This document shows positions 26,088-34,200 of a stretch of DNA of 64,000 nt, one piece after another. This stretch comes from Oceanobacillus sojae (lineage in GTDB: Bacteria > Bacillota > Bacilli > Bacillales > Amphibacillaceae). The position numbers and the translations under genes were made by a program. Where the stretch lies: the NCBI RefSeq assembly GCF_007991515.1, contig NZ_BJYM01000007.1:62001-126000 (forward strand), in the 5' to 3' direction. Position 1 is the first letter of the stretch. The number at the start of each line of letters is the position of its first letter. Under the pieces are notes generated by a model. It was not told the DNA's origin. It searched no databases and saw only the letters and a list, made by a program, of their open reading frames with translations.

Positions 26088-26657
26088 ATGGATTTGAAAG
26101 AGTTATTAGGAGAAGAGCTATATCGACAAGTCATGGATAAAGCAGGTGACAATAAGCTTGCGGTTGTATCTGATGGGAATTGGTTTCCTAAAGATAAATT
26201 TGATGGAAAAAATCAAGAAGTGAAGGACTTGCAGGAGCAATTAAAAGACCGCGACAAGCAATTGAAGGACTTGGGTGATAAAGCCAAAGGTAATGATGAC
26301 TTAACAGCTGAGATTGACCAATTGAAGGAAGCCAATAAAACAACTAAAGAAGAATATGAGGCTAAACTTCAACAACAAGCTTTTGACCATACGCTTGAAA
26401 ATAGCTTGAATGGTGCAAAGGTTAAAAATACCAAGGCTGTAAAGGCTCTATTGGATATGGAAACTATCAAACTTGATGGCGATACCTTGAAAGGTCTTGA
26501 TGACCAACTGAAAGGCCTGCAAGAAAGCGATCCATACCTATTCGAGCAAGAGCAACAAGGAACACCACCGCCTACCATTGTCAATCCGGGCAATCCAAAC
26601 GGTGGAAGCAATGAGCCGACTGACCCATTCGCGGCAAAGTTGGCTAAATATAATTAA
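26088..26657 (+). CDS. capsid scaffolding protein (GP20 family)
   Basis: The 189-residue protein is almost entirely charged coiled coil (about 40-105) with a Pro/Gly/Asn-rich tail. It matches the phage minor structural GP20 scaffold family and sits directly before the major capsid gene. It shapes the prohead and is then released or degraded. Confidence 0.9.
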   Translation: MDLKELLGEELYRQVMDKAGDNKLAVVSDGNWFPKDKFDGKNQEVKDLQEQLKDRDKQLKDLGDKAKGNDDLTAEIDQLKEANKTTKEEYEAKLQQQAFDHTLENSLNGAKVKNTKAVKALLDMETIKLDGDTLKGLDDQLKGLQESDPYLFEQEQQGTPPPTIVNPGNPNGGSNEPTDPFAAKLAKYN

Positions 26658-26671
26658 AAAGGAGAATGAAC

Positions 26672-27565
26672 ATGGCAGGAGAAAATAACAACCAAGCTGT
26701 ACGCAGCTATCAAAAACAATTTAAAGAACTATTACAGGCTGTCTACCAAAAACAAGCATACTTTTCCGAGTTTTTCGGCGGAGGTCTTGAAGCATTAGAC
26801 GGAGTAACGCATAACAAAACAGCGTTTTCTATCAAAACAAGCGATATCCCGGTTGTAATCGGCGAGGAATACAATAAGAGTGCAAACGTAGGATTCGGTA
26901 CTGGAACTGGTAATTCAACACGATTCGGCGAACGTCAGGAAATTATCTATACAGACACTGATGTGCCATATACTTGGGAATGGGTATTCCATGAAGGAAT
27001 TGACCGTCACACTGTAAATAATGATTTTGCTGCAACAATCGCTGACCGTTCTGAATTACAAGCACAGGCAAAAGTTCAAATGTTTGATAATAAAGGTGGA
27101 TTATTCATTTCAGAGGTTGCTGACCGATCTATTGAGTTAGTTGAAATCACGAATGATGCCGTATTGAAACTTTTCAATGATTTATCCAATGCTTACGTGA
27201 ATATGGAAGCTGTAGGAACAAAAATGGCATGGGTTATACCAGAACTATACAATGCCATCGTTGACCACCCTATCACGACTACTGCTAAACATTCAGGTGC
27301 AAACATCGATGAAAACGGAATTATCCGATTCAAAGGATTCCAAATCAAAGAAGTTCCGGAAACTAAATTCCAAGAAGGTGAGCTTGCTTACACATCTATT
27401 ACTGGGGTTGGTAAACAGTTCACTGGTATCAATACGTCTCGTACGATTGAATCAGAGGACTTCGATGGTGTAGCTTTCCAAGGTGCTGGTAAAGCAGGCG
27501 AATTCATCCTACCTGCTAACAAAAAGGCTGTTATCAAGGTTGTTGAAGGTGATTCGGGGGAGTAA
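26672..27565 (+). CDS. major capsid protein (HK97 fold, A118 Cps-like)
   Basis: The zero-frame product is 297 residues from ATG 26672; the ATG at 26666 is too close to AAAGGAG. N-terminal YQKQFKELLQAVYQKQAYFS and the long beta-rich body fit capsid proteins that follow GP20 scaffolds in Listeria A118/PSA-type phages. The gene ends in TCG GGG GAG TAA. A -1 shift on the G-run would extend it by 21 codons (see next entry). Confidence 0.9.
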   Translation: MAGENNNQAVRSYQKQFKELLQAVYQKQAYFSEFFGGGLEALDGVTHNKTAFSIKTSDIPVVIGEEYNKSANVGFGTGTGNSTRFGERQEIIYTDTDVPYTWEWVFHEGIDRHTVNNDFAATIADRSELQAQAKVQMFDNKGGLFISEVADRSIELVEITNDAVLKLFNDLSNAYVNMEAVGTKMAWVIPELYNAIVDHPITTTAKHSGANIDENGIIRFKGFQIKEVPETKFQEGELAYTSITGVGKQFTGINTSRTIESEDFDGVAFQGAGKAGEFILPANKKAVIKVVEGDSGE

Positions 27566-27627
27566 CAACCCCGAATATTGACAATGTCACGCCAACGACT
27601 GACGGGGCAGTCATTAACTTATCTTAA
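27554..27627 (+). other. candidate programmed -1 frameshift site and extension of the capsid protein
   Basis: The 12-mer CGGGGGAGTAAC holds the slippery G-run and the zero-frame stop. In the -1 frame the ribosome would read 21 further codons, VTTPNIDNVTPTTDGAVINL plus Ser, to TAA at 27625-27627. CGGGG can also pair with CCCCG just downstream. The tail-tube gene has the same motif and a related extension of identical length (30074-30148). Confidence 0.7.
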
Positions 27628-27643
27628 GTAAAGGAGGATTTGC

Positions 27644-28141
27644 ATGGCTTTTAAAATTTATAAGGGCGATGATGTGGTAACAGAGGGCGAAAGTCCTCTT
27701 AACATCACTGGCTTAAACCCAAATACAGACGTTGCTGCAGGAGAATATCAAGTTGTCAGAGCAGAAGATGACAATGAGTCCGATAGGGTTGATATTCCGG
27801 CGTTTAAGACATTACCTATTGATGTGACTGGCGTTTCGCTATCACCTAAGACATCTAATGCAGAGTCTGGGGCATCAGGGAATCGTCAATTAAACGCAAC
27901 CGTATCACCGAGTAATGCAACGAATAAATCAGTATCATATGCGATTAGCCCAGATGCTGACGGTTTATCCGTAAGTGGTAGTGGTAACATCACATGGACT
28001 GAAAACACGCCATCAGGCACATATACAACTACTGTGACTACAGATGACGGCGATTATACAGACACTCACGTATTGACTCTGACAGAGCCGGAACCAGAGC
28101 CAGAACCTGATCCAGAGGAACCGCCAGAAGAAGGTGAATAA
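27644..28141 (+). CDS. Ig/FN3-like head decoration protein
   Basis: The 165-residue protein has two beta-sandwich-like parts. The first (about 1-58, FKIYKGDDVVTEGESPLNIT to PAFKT) looks like the later strands of an FN3-type domain. The second (about 60-145, VTGVSLSPKTSNAESGASGN) is BIG2-like. A Pro/Glu-rich tail ends it. AAAGGAGG precedes the ATG. Such Ig-like modules decorate phage heads or tails and may bind cell surfaces. Confidence 0.75.
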   Translation: MAFKIYKGDDVVTEGESPLNITGLNPNTDVAAGEYQVVRAEDDNESDRVDIPAFKTLPIDVTGVSLSPKTSNAESGASGNRQLNATVSPSNATNKSVSYAISPDADGLSVSGSGNITWTENTPSGTYTTTVTTDDGDYTDTHVLTLTEPEPEPEPDPEEPPEEGE

Positions 28142-28143
28142 GC

Positions 28144-28542
28144 ATGGCTTATTTAACATTTGAGGAATTCGAGAAGTTGACTAGCAAAGATATAGGGGAA
28201 GAGGCATTTAAAGCCCTGTTACCTAAAGCTAGTGCGATATTGGACAATATCACCAATCACTTTTATATTCATGTAGATATTGAGAAAGATAACACATGGC
28301 GTGTAGACAAGTTTAAAGAGGCTCTTGTGGCTCAAATAGAGTACTTTCATGTGCTTGGAGCGACTTCATACGAGGAAATCAACAACAGCCCTCAATCATT
28401 TACTGCTGGACGTACAAGTGTGACTAATCCGAGTCGCTATAGCTCAACTGGTCAAAACGAGACAAAACCTCTGACAGCCGAGGATGTATACATTTATCTT
28501 GAAGGTACAGGGCTATTAAACAGGGCGGTGATGGTATGGTGA
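28144..28542 (+). CDS. head-tail connector protein (gp15-like adaptor)
   Basis: The 132-residue helical protein, starting two bases after the previous stop, matches the first connector in SPP1/A118-type modules by size and position (LTFEEFEKLTSKDIGEEAFK). It would form the ring below the portal. Confidence 0.75.
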   Translation: MAYLTFEEFEKLTSKDIGEEAFKALLPKASAILDNITNHFYIHVDIEKDNTWRVDKFKEALVAQIEYFHVLGATSYEEINNSPQSFTAGRTSVTNPSRYSSTGQNETKPLTAEDVYIYLEGTGLLNRAVMVW

Positions 28543-28877
28543 TGCCTAAGCCGCCTAAAGATTTTTGTATTGACTCGTTTGTTTATCAAGAATTCGTTAG
28601 CGAAGATTGGAGTACAGGTCCTATTTATAAAGACCCTGAACCAATCGTATACTGCAGGATTGATCGAGGCGCCGAATATAGCCAATCATCCAATGGAAAA
28701 CAATTGCTATATAATGCGGTTGTTTTTTGTTATGCAGGCATAACTACACCTTTGCCAACATTTAAGACTCAGTCTAAAATCCGTTTTGATGACCAAGATC
28801 ATATTATCACCAAAGTCATCCCTATCTACGAGGCGTATGACAAGGTTATCTACTCATATGAGTTGGAAGTGATTTAA
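28542..28877 (+). CDS. minor capsid protein 1 / head-closure protein
   Basis: The 111-residue product starts at ATG 28542, spaced about 9 bp from GGTGAT; 28536 is an alternative. It fits the Minor_capsid_1 family (MPKPPKDFCIDSFVYQEFV) in order and length. Probably a stopper or closure protein. Confidence 0.78.
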   Translation: MPKPPKDFCIDSFVYQEFVSEDWSTGPIYKDPEPIVYCRIDRGAEYSQSSNGKQLLYNAVVFCYAGITTPLPTFKTQSKIRFDDQDHIITKVIPIYEAYDKVIYSYELEVI

Positions 28878-29200
28878 TGCGTATTGATATCAACTTAGAT
28901 GGGGCAAAGCGCAAAATGAGCCAGCAAAGTGTTAATCAAGGTCAGTATGCTTTGGCTAATCAAGGTTTGGCTGATATGAATCCATTTGTACCATTTAAAG
29001 ACGGCATTGCGAGAGGTACAGGTCATGTTGATAGTAATGGTGAATCAGTAACATGGAATACGCCGTATATAGCTAGATTATTTTATATGCCAATGCGTAA
29101 TTATACAACGCCTGGTACTGGGCCAAGATGGGATAATAAAGCAAGCGCCATCCATATGAAAGACTGGATAAACGCATTTATAAAGGGGGCTAATTGGTAA
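28877..29200 (+). CDS. minor capsid protein 2 (tail-to-head joining)
   Basis: 107 residues. The C-terminal PRWDNKASAIHMKDWINAFI and the ARLFYMPMRNY segment are characteristic of the Minor_capsid_2 family. Overlaps the previous stop by one base. Confidence 0.82.
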   Translation: MRIDINLDGAKRKMSQQSVNQGQYALANQGLADMNPFVPFKDGIARGTGHVDSNGESVTWNTPYIARLFYMPMRNYTTPGTGPRWDNKASAIHMKDWINAFIKGANW

Positions 29201-29611
29201 ATGGATTTTCTAGAAAGATTAGTAGATGAAGTGAATAGCATTGACAGGCTCCCTATTAGATGCGAGCCAGGATACTTGGGAGAGGCTGAATCATTTGTTG
29301 TTTACCCTATACCGGGGTCGAGAGTAGTTAACGAGTATTACAATGGCGTCAAAGACCAGCAACTAAATTACGAATTTGCGATGAAGTCAAAGATACCAGG
29401 CAACATCCATAACACTTTATGGGTTGTGCAAAATGCACTTGAACAAATTGAAAGTATCAACAGTAATGATGGAAGCTTTGAATTTGATGAATTAATTATT
29501 ACCAACAAACCATTTATTAATCAGGCTGATAGCCAAGGATGGTTTGTTTTTCTATTGGATATACAAGCAAAAATTACAACATTTAATAAGGAGAGTGTAA
29601 AGAATGGCTAG
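29201..29611 (+). CDS. minor capsid protein 3 / tail completion protein
   Basis: 136 residues; contains YPIPGSRVVNEYYNG, typical of the Minor_capsid_3 family that caps the tail tube. It directly abuts the previous gene and overlaps the tail-tube gene by 8 bp. Confidence 0.8.
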   Translation: MDFLERLVDEVNSIDRLPIRCEPGYLGEAESFVVYPIPGSRVVNEYYNGVKDQQLNYEFAMKSKIPGNIHNTLWVVQNALEQIESINSNDGSFEFDELIITNKPFINQADSQGWFVFLLDIQAKITTFNKESVKNG

Positions 29612-30086
29612 ACTTAAGAACGCCCTAAGAGGGCACTTTATTCAAAAATATGAGCAAGGACAAAACCAACCAACATCAGATGATTGGTTAGAACTAGCTG
29701 ATTATATTTCAGATATATCAGATGATACAAACGAAGAAACAGAAGATATTGCATATTACAGTGGCGATGGTACTCCAGAAACAGAAGTGACATCAGTTGC
29801 ATGGGGTTATAGCGTAGAAGGTACGTATGATTCTTCTAATCCAGCAATGAAACTTGTAGAAAGCATGCGATTGAAAACAGGGAACGATAGGAAGGTATGG
29901 CATCGGGTTGTCGCTGCTGATGGATCAAAGGAATATGTAGGCAGAGCAACTGTGTATGGGATTGTAGCTGGTTCAGGGGCTGCTGGTGAACATGAAGCAT
30001 TCAACTGCATTATTCGATATGATCGTATTCCAGAAGAAAATATCCTAGATGACGATAACGGTAACGGCGGTGAGCCGGGGGAGTAA
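29604..30086 (+). CDS. major tail tube protein (Tsh-like)
   Basis: The 160-residue zero-frame product polymerises into the tail tube. ARLKNALRGHFIQK, the DWLELADYISDISDD segment and EAFNCIIRYDRIPEE fit the A118/PSA Tsh group. The gene ends in a Gly-rich stretch and CCG GGG GAG TAA, followed by a 21-codon -1-frame extension and a strong terminator. Confidence 0.88.
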   Translation: MARLKNALRGHFIQKYEQGQNQPTSDDWLELADYISDISDDTNEETEDIAYYSGDGTPETEVTSVAWGYSVEGTYDSSNPAMKLVESMRLKTGNDRKVWHRVVAADGSKEYVGRATVYGIVAGSGAAGEHEAFNCIIRYDRIPEENILDDDNGNGGEPGE

Positions 30087-30148
30087 CTAGCCCCGAGGTT
30101 GTATCAGTCAACCCAACGACAAGCGGGGCGACAGTAGAATTAGAGTAA
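30074..30148 (+). other. candidate programmed -1 frameshift site and extension of the tail tube protein
   Basis: CGGGGGAGTAAC is identical to the motif at the end of the capsid gene. A -1 shift adds VTSPEVVSVNPTTSGATVEL plus Glu before TAA at 30146-30148. That is again exactly 21 residues, with 10 of 21 identical to the capsid extension. CGGGG and CCCCG flank the stop in both cases. Confidence 0.7.
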
Positions 30149-30176
30149 GAGGGGCGAATGCTCCTCTTTTTTTATT
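30147..30176 (+). terminator. terminator after the tail tube gene
   Basis: AGAGGGGC GAAT GCTCCTCT forms an 8-bp stem (one G-T pair) followed by TTTTTTT. It starts right at the frameshift-extension stop. It probably allows partial readthrough, giving high tail-tube and lower downstream expression. Confidence 0.85.
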
Positions 30177-30191
30177 ATAAGGAGTGATTAT

Positions 30192-30665
30192 ATGTCAGAG
30201 GTACAGATAGACATTCAGCGGACTGGATTTCCAGTAAAAATCGGTGAGATTGAATTATGGTTCGATTCATCTTATGAAAATCTTGTAAATTTTTCTAAAG
30301 TAGCTGATAAAGCTCAAAAAGAAGCAGAGAAGAACATTGAAGAAATAAAAAATATAGACATACCTGATGATTATTTAGAAGCAGCTAAGGATTTGCCAGG
30401 TATGCATGAACAAGGTCTAAAAATCGTTGAATTCAAGAAAAAGCAGACTGCTATCGAGTATGATTTTATGTTCGGGAAGGGCACTTTTACAAAATTATAC
30501 AAAAAGTATCCAGATTATGTTGCTTTGCAGAATGGACTTAAAGCACTACGTATAGCAATAATAGAAAAAATAGCGGAACAAGCAGAAGAACAAGATAAAG
30601 AAGACGATGCTGTAACAGAAGAATTTATAAGGAACAAAGCAAAACAAATAGCTAAAAAGAAGTAG
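30192..30665 (+). CDS. tail assembly chaperone
   Basis: The 157-residue acidic helical protein lies between tail tube and Gp15/tape measure, the place of the tail assembly chaperone. AAGGAGTG precedes the start. Length and composition fit; the family match is by position more than motif. Confidence 0.7.
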   Translation: MSEVQIDIQRTGFPVKIGEIELWFDSSYENLVNFSKVADKAQKEAEKNIEEIKNIDIPDDYLEAAKDLPGMHEQGLKIVEFKKKQTAIEYDFMFGKGTFTKLYKKYPDYVALQNGLKALRIAIIEKIAEQAEEQDKEDDAVTEEFIRNKAKQIAKKK

Positions 30666-30673
30666 GTGATTAA

Positions 30674-31258
30674 ATGCGGTTAAACGACCCTCTAGTCACC
30701 TATTTTACGTATAAAGGCACTGAATACGAGTTAAACATGGCATTTGACAATATTTTAGATGTATTTGATCGCTTAGAAGATAAGGAGTTAACAAATCGAA
30801 GGAAAGCGAGAAGATGTTTGAAACTTTTGCTGCCGAACCAAGAAATACCCCAGTCAATAGATGAAATTGTAGAGCTGTGGAATTACATCTATGAAAATTT
30901 CATCTTATTCAAAGAAAAAGAACCTATTACCTATGACAGGAAAGGCAATCCAATGCCGGTTCCTAAAGACGAAGAAGACGACAAACGACATATTGATTTA
31001 GAACAAGACGCAGAGTACATATATGCGTCTTTTTTGCAGGCTTATAATATCAATCTTTATGAACAACAAGGGTCTATGCATTGGTATGAATTTAAAGCGT
31101 TATTGAACGGTTTGCCATCCAATACCATCATGCAGAGAATCATCCAAATTAGAGCATGGAAGCCGTCTAAACATGATACAGCAAAGCACAAGGAAGAAAT
31201 GCGAGAACTCCAAAGAAAGCATGCAATACATGACATAGAAAGGGAGGAGGTGGAATAA
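30674..31258 (+). CDS. bacteriophage Gp15 family protein
   Basis: The 194-residue protein fits the Gp15 family first named in phage A118, second chaperone-like gene before the tape measure. MRLNDPLVTYFTYKGTEYEL and MHWYEFKALLNGLP are typical. AGTAGGTGA precedes the ATG. Confidence 0.82.
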   Translation: MRLNDPLVTYFTYKGTEYELNMAFDNILDVFDRLEDKELTNRRKARRCLKLLLPNQEIPQSIDEIVELWNYIYENFILFKEKEPITYDRKGNPMPVPKDEEDDKRHIDLEQDAEYIYASFLQAYNINLYEQQGSMHWYEFKALLNGLPSNTIMQRIIQIRAWKPSKHDTAKHKEEMRELQRKHAIHDIEREEVE

Positions 31259-34200
31259 TTGGCAGACGGAAGTATAAAAATATCCATTGAAGTCGATGGG
31301 AAACAGGTTGATGTAGCAGCAAAGCAATTAGATAATCTGGAAGCATCCGGTAATAAATCAGGAAAAGGTATCAAGGCAGCCGAGGATAGTCTTGATAGTT
31401 TAAGCGATAAGAGTGCCAAGGCTGGTACTAGTGTAAAAGGGGCAGGAGACTCCATTGAAGGCCTTGGCGAGAGTGGTTCGAAGGCTGGACAAGGTTTAAA
31501 AGGCGCCGAGGGAGCTATTGACGGAGTGGCTGATAGTAGTGCTCAAGCGGCATCATCTGTTAAAGGCGCTGGTGATACCATCGAGGGGTTAGGCTCCAGC
31601 GGTGATAGCGCAAGCAAAGGACTACAAGGTGTTGACGGTGCTCTGGATGGTGTGGCTGATAGCAGCGCGCAGGCCAGTGATTCCGTTCGTAATGCATCCG
31701 ATGCAATGGCTGATGTAGATGGAAAAACTAACCAAGCTTCCGGATCTATTATGTCGTTTGCGGCATCAATCGGATTGGTAGCAATCGCAGCAAAAGCATT
31801 TGATTTAATGACGGCTTCAGTTGACCAAGCTGTCGGCCGATTTGACACACTCAACGCCTTCCCTAAAGTCTTGCAGGCTCTTGGTGTATCTGCTGAGGAC
31901 TCTGAGGCAGCGATGGCTAAATTATCCGACGGAATCGACGGATTACCTACCAAGCTAAATGACATTGCAGCTAATGCGCAACGCATGTATACATCCTTCG
32001 GAGATATGGACAAGGCGGCTGACTCGGCAATTGGATTAAATAATGCGTTGTTAGGGTCTGGTGCAAGTGCAGATCAAGCAAAACGAGGTACGGAGCAATA
32101 TATCAAGGCATTGCAAAGAGGCAGCATTGATTTAAATACCTGGACCACCCTATCTGAGACAATGGATGTTGGATTAGTTAAAATCGCCGAAGGGTTTGGG
32201 TTTGCTGGTAAGACCGCAAAAGATGACCTGTATAAGGCCTTACAAGACGGAACCATAACCATGGATGAATTTAACGATAAACTTATCGAGGTGGGTACTG
32301 GTACCGGGATTATGGCTAAATTGGCCAAGGAAAACAGTTTAGGGGTGGCAACGTCTATTGGTAACTTACGAAATGCCATCGCTAATGGTGTTGCTAAAAT
32401 GATTGAGGCGTTTAACAACCTTTCAAGAGCAGCAACTGGCAAGGAAATAGCTGAACACATCGATGGTTTAAAAGGAATTGTGAATACTGCCTTTAACGTG
32501 ATGAAAACCGCAGTTGAAGCTTCAACACCAGTGTTTAAGTTTTTTGCAACAGTAGTGAAATCGGTTATAGATGTTGTAAAACCTTTCACTCCTGTTGTTA
32601 TGGGGCTAGTGGCTGCATTTACTGCAATGATGGTTCTCAATAAAGTCATAGGCTTAATAAATGCATCGAATGCAACTCTTTCAGCTGCATTGTTGTCAAC
32701 AAAAGCATTGACTCTAGCCACAAAAGGGCAAATGGCAGCAAAAATCGCAGATACGACAGCAACTAAAGCTAACACTGTTGCTCAAGCAGCTAACTTAGGT
32801 ATGGTCAAAGTAAGCACCTTAGCAATCGGTCTTTTAACTGGAAAAATCAAATTATTACAAGCTGCAAAAATCGCTTGGGCTGCAATTACAAGAGGATTGA
32901 GTACAGTTATGACAGCTTTATCTGGCCCTGTTGGTATAGCGAGCCTTGCTATTGGTGGATTGGTTGCTGCCACAATTGGTATTGTCAAATGGTTCAAGAG
33001 TTCATCAGAAGAAAGCGAACGGTTAAAAGAAGAAGTAGAGCAGATGAAGAATGAGACTGATGAACTCACCCAATCTGTGGATAGTAATACCGCTGCATAT
33101 AAAGATCAAGTTAGCGAAATTAGCGCCAATAAAGACGCTCAAAATGAGTTACTGCAAACAGTTACCGACTTATCCGAAAAAGAGAAAAAATCCGCAGAAG
33201 ATAAACAAGAACTTAAGGCAGCTGTCGATCAATTAAACGGGTCTGTTGAAGGGCTAAACCTTATGTATAACGAAGAGGCCGACCGACTTAGTGAATCCTC
33301 TGATCAAATTAAAGCACGTATTGATTTAATGAGTGACCTAGAGTCAGGACAAGCAGCTCAAGAGCGGTATACAGAAATTTTACAAGATCAATCAAAAGTA
33401 GAAGAACAACTCAATGATGTATTGAAAAAGAAAGAAGAATTAATGATAGGCGGTAAATTCGCCACTGCTGAAGCTAAGATAGAATCGGAAAATTTAACTG
33501 AACAAGAAGAGCTGTTAAGAGCTAAGTTAGAAGAGTTGGGCGATGAAAAGCAAGATACGACAGAAAAAATGACTGCTGCACAAGATGCTGTTAAGAAAGC
33601 TGTAGAAGATGGTAACGCAGCAATGATTTTATCTTATGACGTTCTGTCAGAAGCTCAACAAGACGCTTTCGAAAGAATGAAAGACAAATACACGGATTTA
33701 AAAGATGCAGCAACTGACGCTTTCCAAAAGATTAACGACGAATCAGAAGTATCTGCAAGTGAAATGATCGAAAACCTTCAGCACAATCAAAAAATGGTTG
33801 AAAATTGGGGAGAGAATCATGGCAAACTGATGGAATATGCATCTAAAAATGGTCATGACGGATTCATGATGTGGCTAGACTCATTAGGCATTGACTCCGC
33901 AGCAGAACTCCAAACCGTTGCTAATATGAGTGAGGAACAGTTAGAAAAATTCGCTGGATTAATGGACGAAGGCGGAAATAAAGCAGCGACAGCGATGAAA
34001 GATAGTTTAGGTGAAGGTCTCGGAGAAGTTGGAGACATACTTGTCAGTATGGTTGAAGATGGGGCTTTGACAACCCAAGAAGCCATTGAAGCAGCCAATT
34101 TCTATGAGCTATTTGGGGTGTTACCGGAAGAAGCGAAAGCAGCTGTAGAAGATGGGACTCCGGAAGTTGAAACTGCTACAAGTAATATGGTTGATAAAGC

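Noticed and set aside
31543-32775. Long minus-strand ORFs inside the tape measure gene
   Set aside because: Their Ser/Ala/Pro-rich sequences mirror the Gly/Ala/Ser codons of the plus strand, and they lack Shine-Dalgarno sites.
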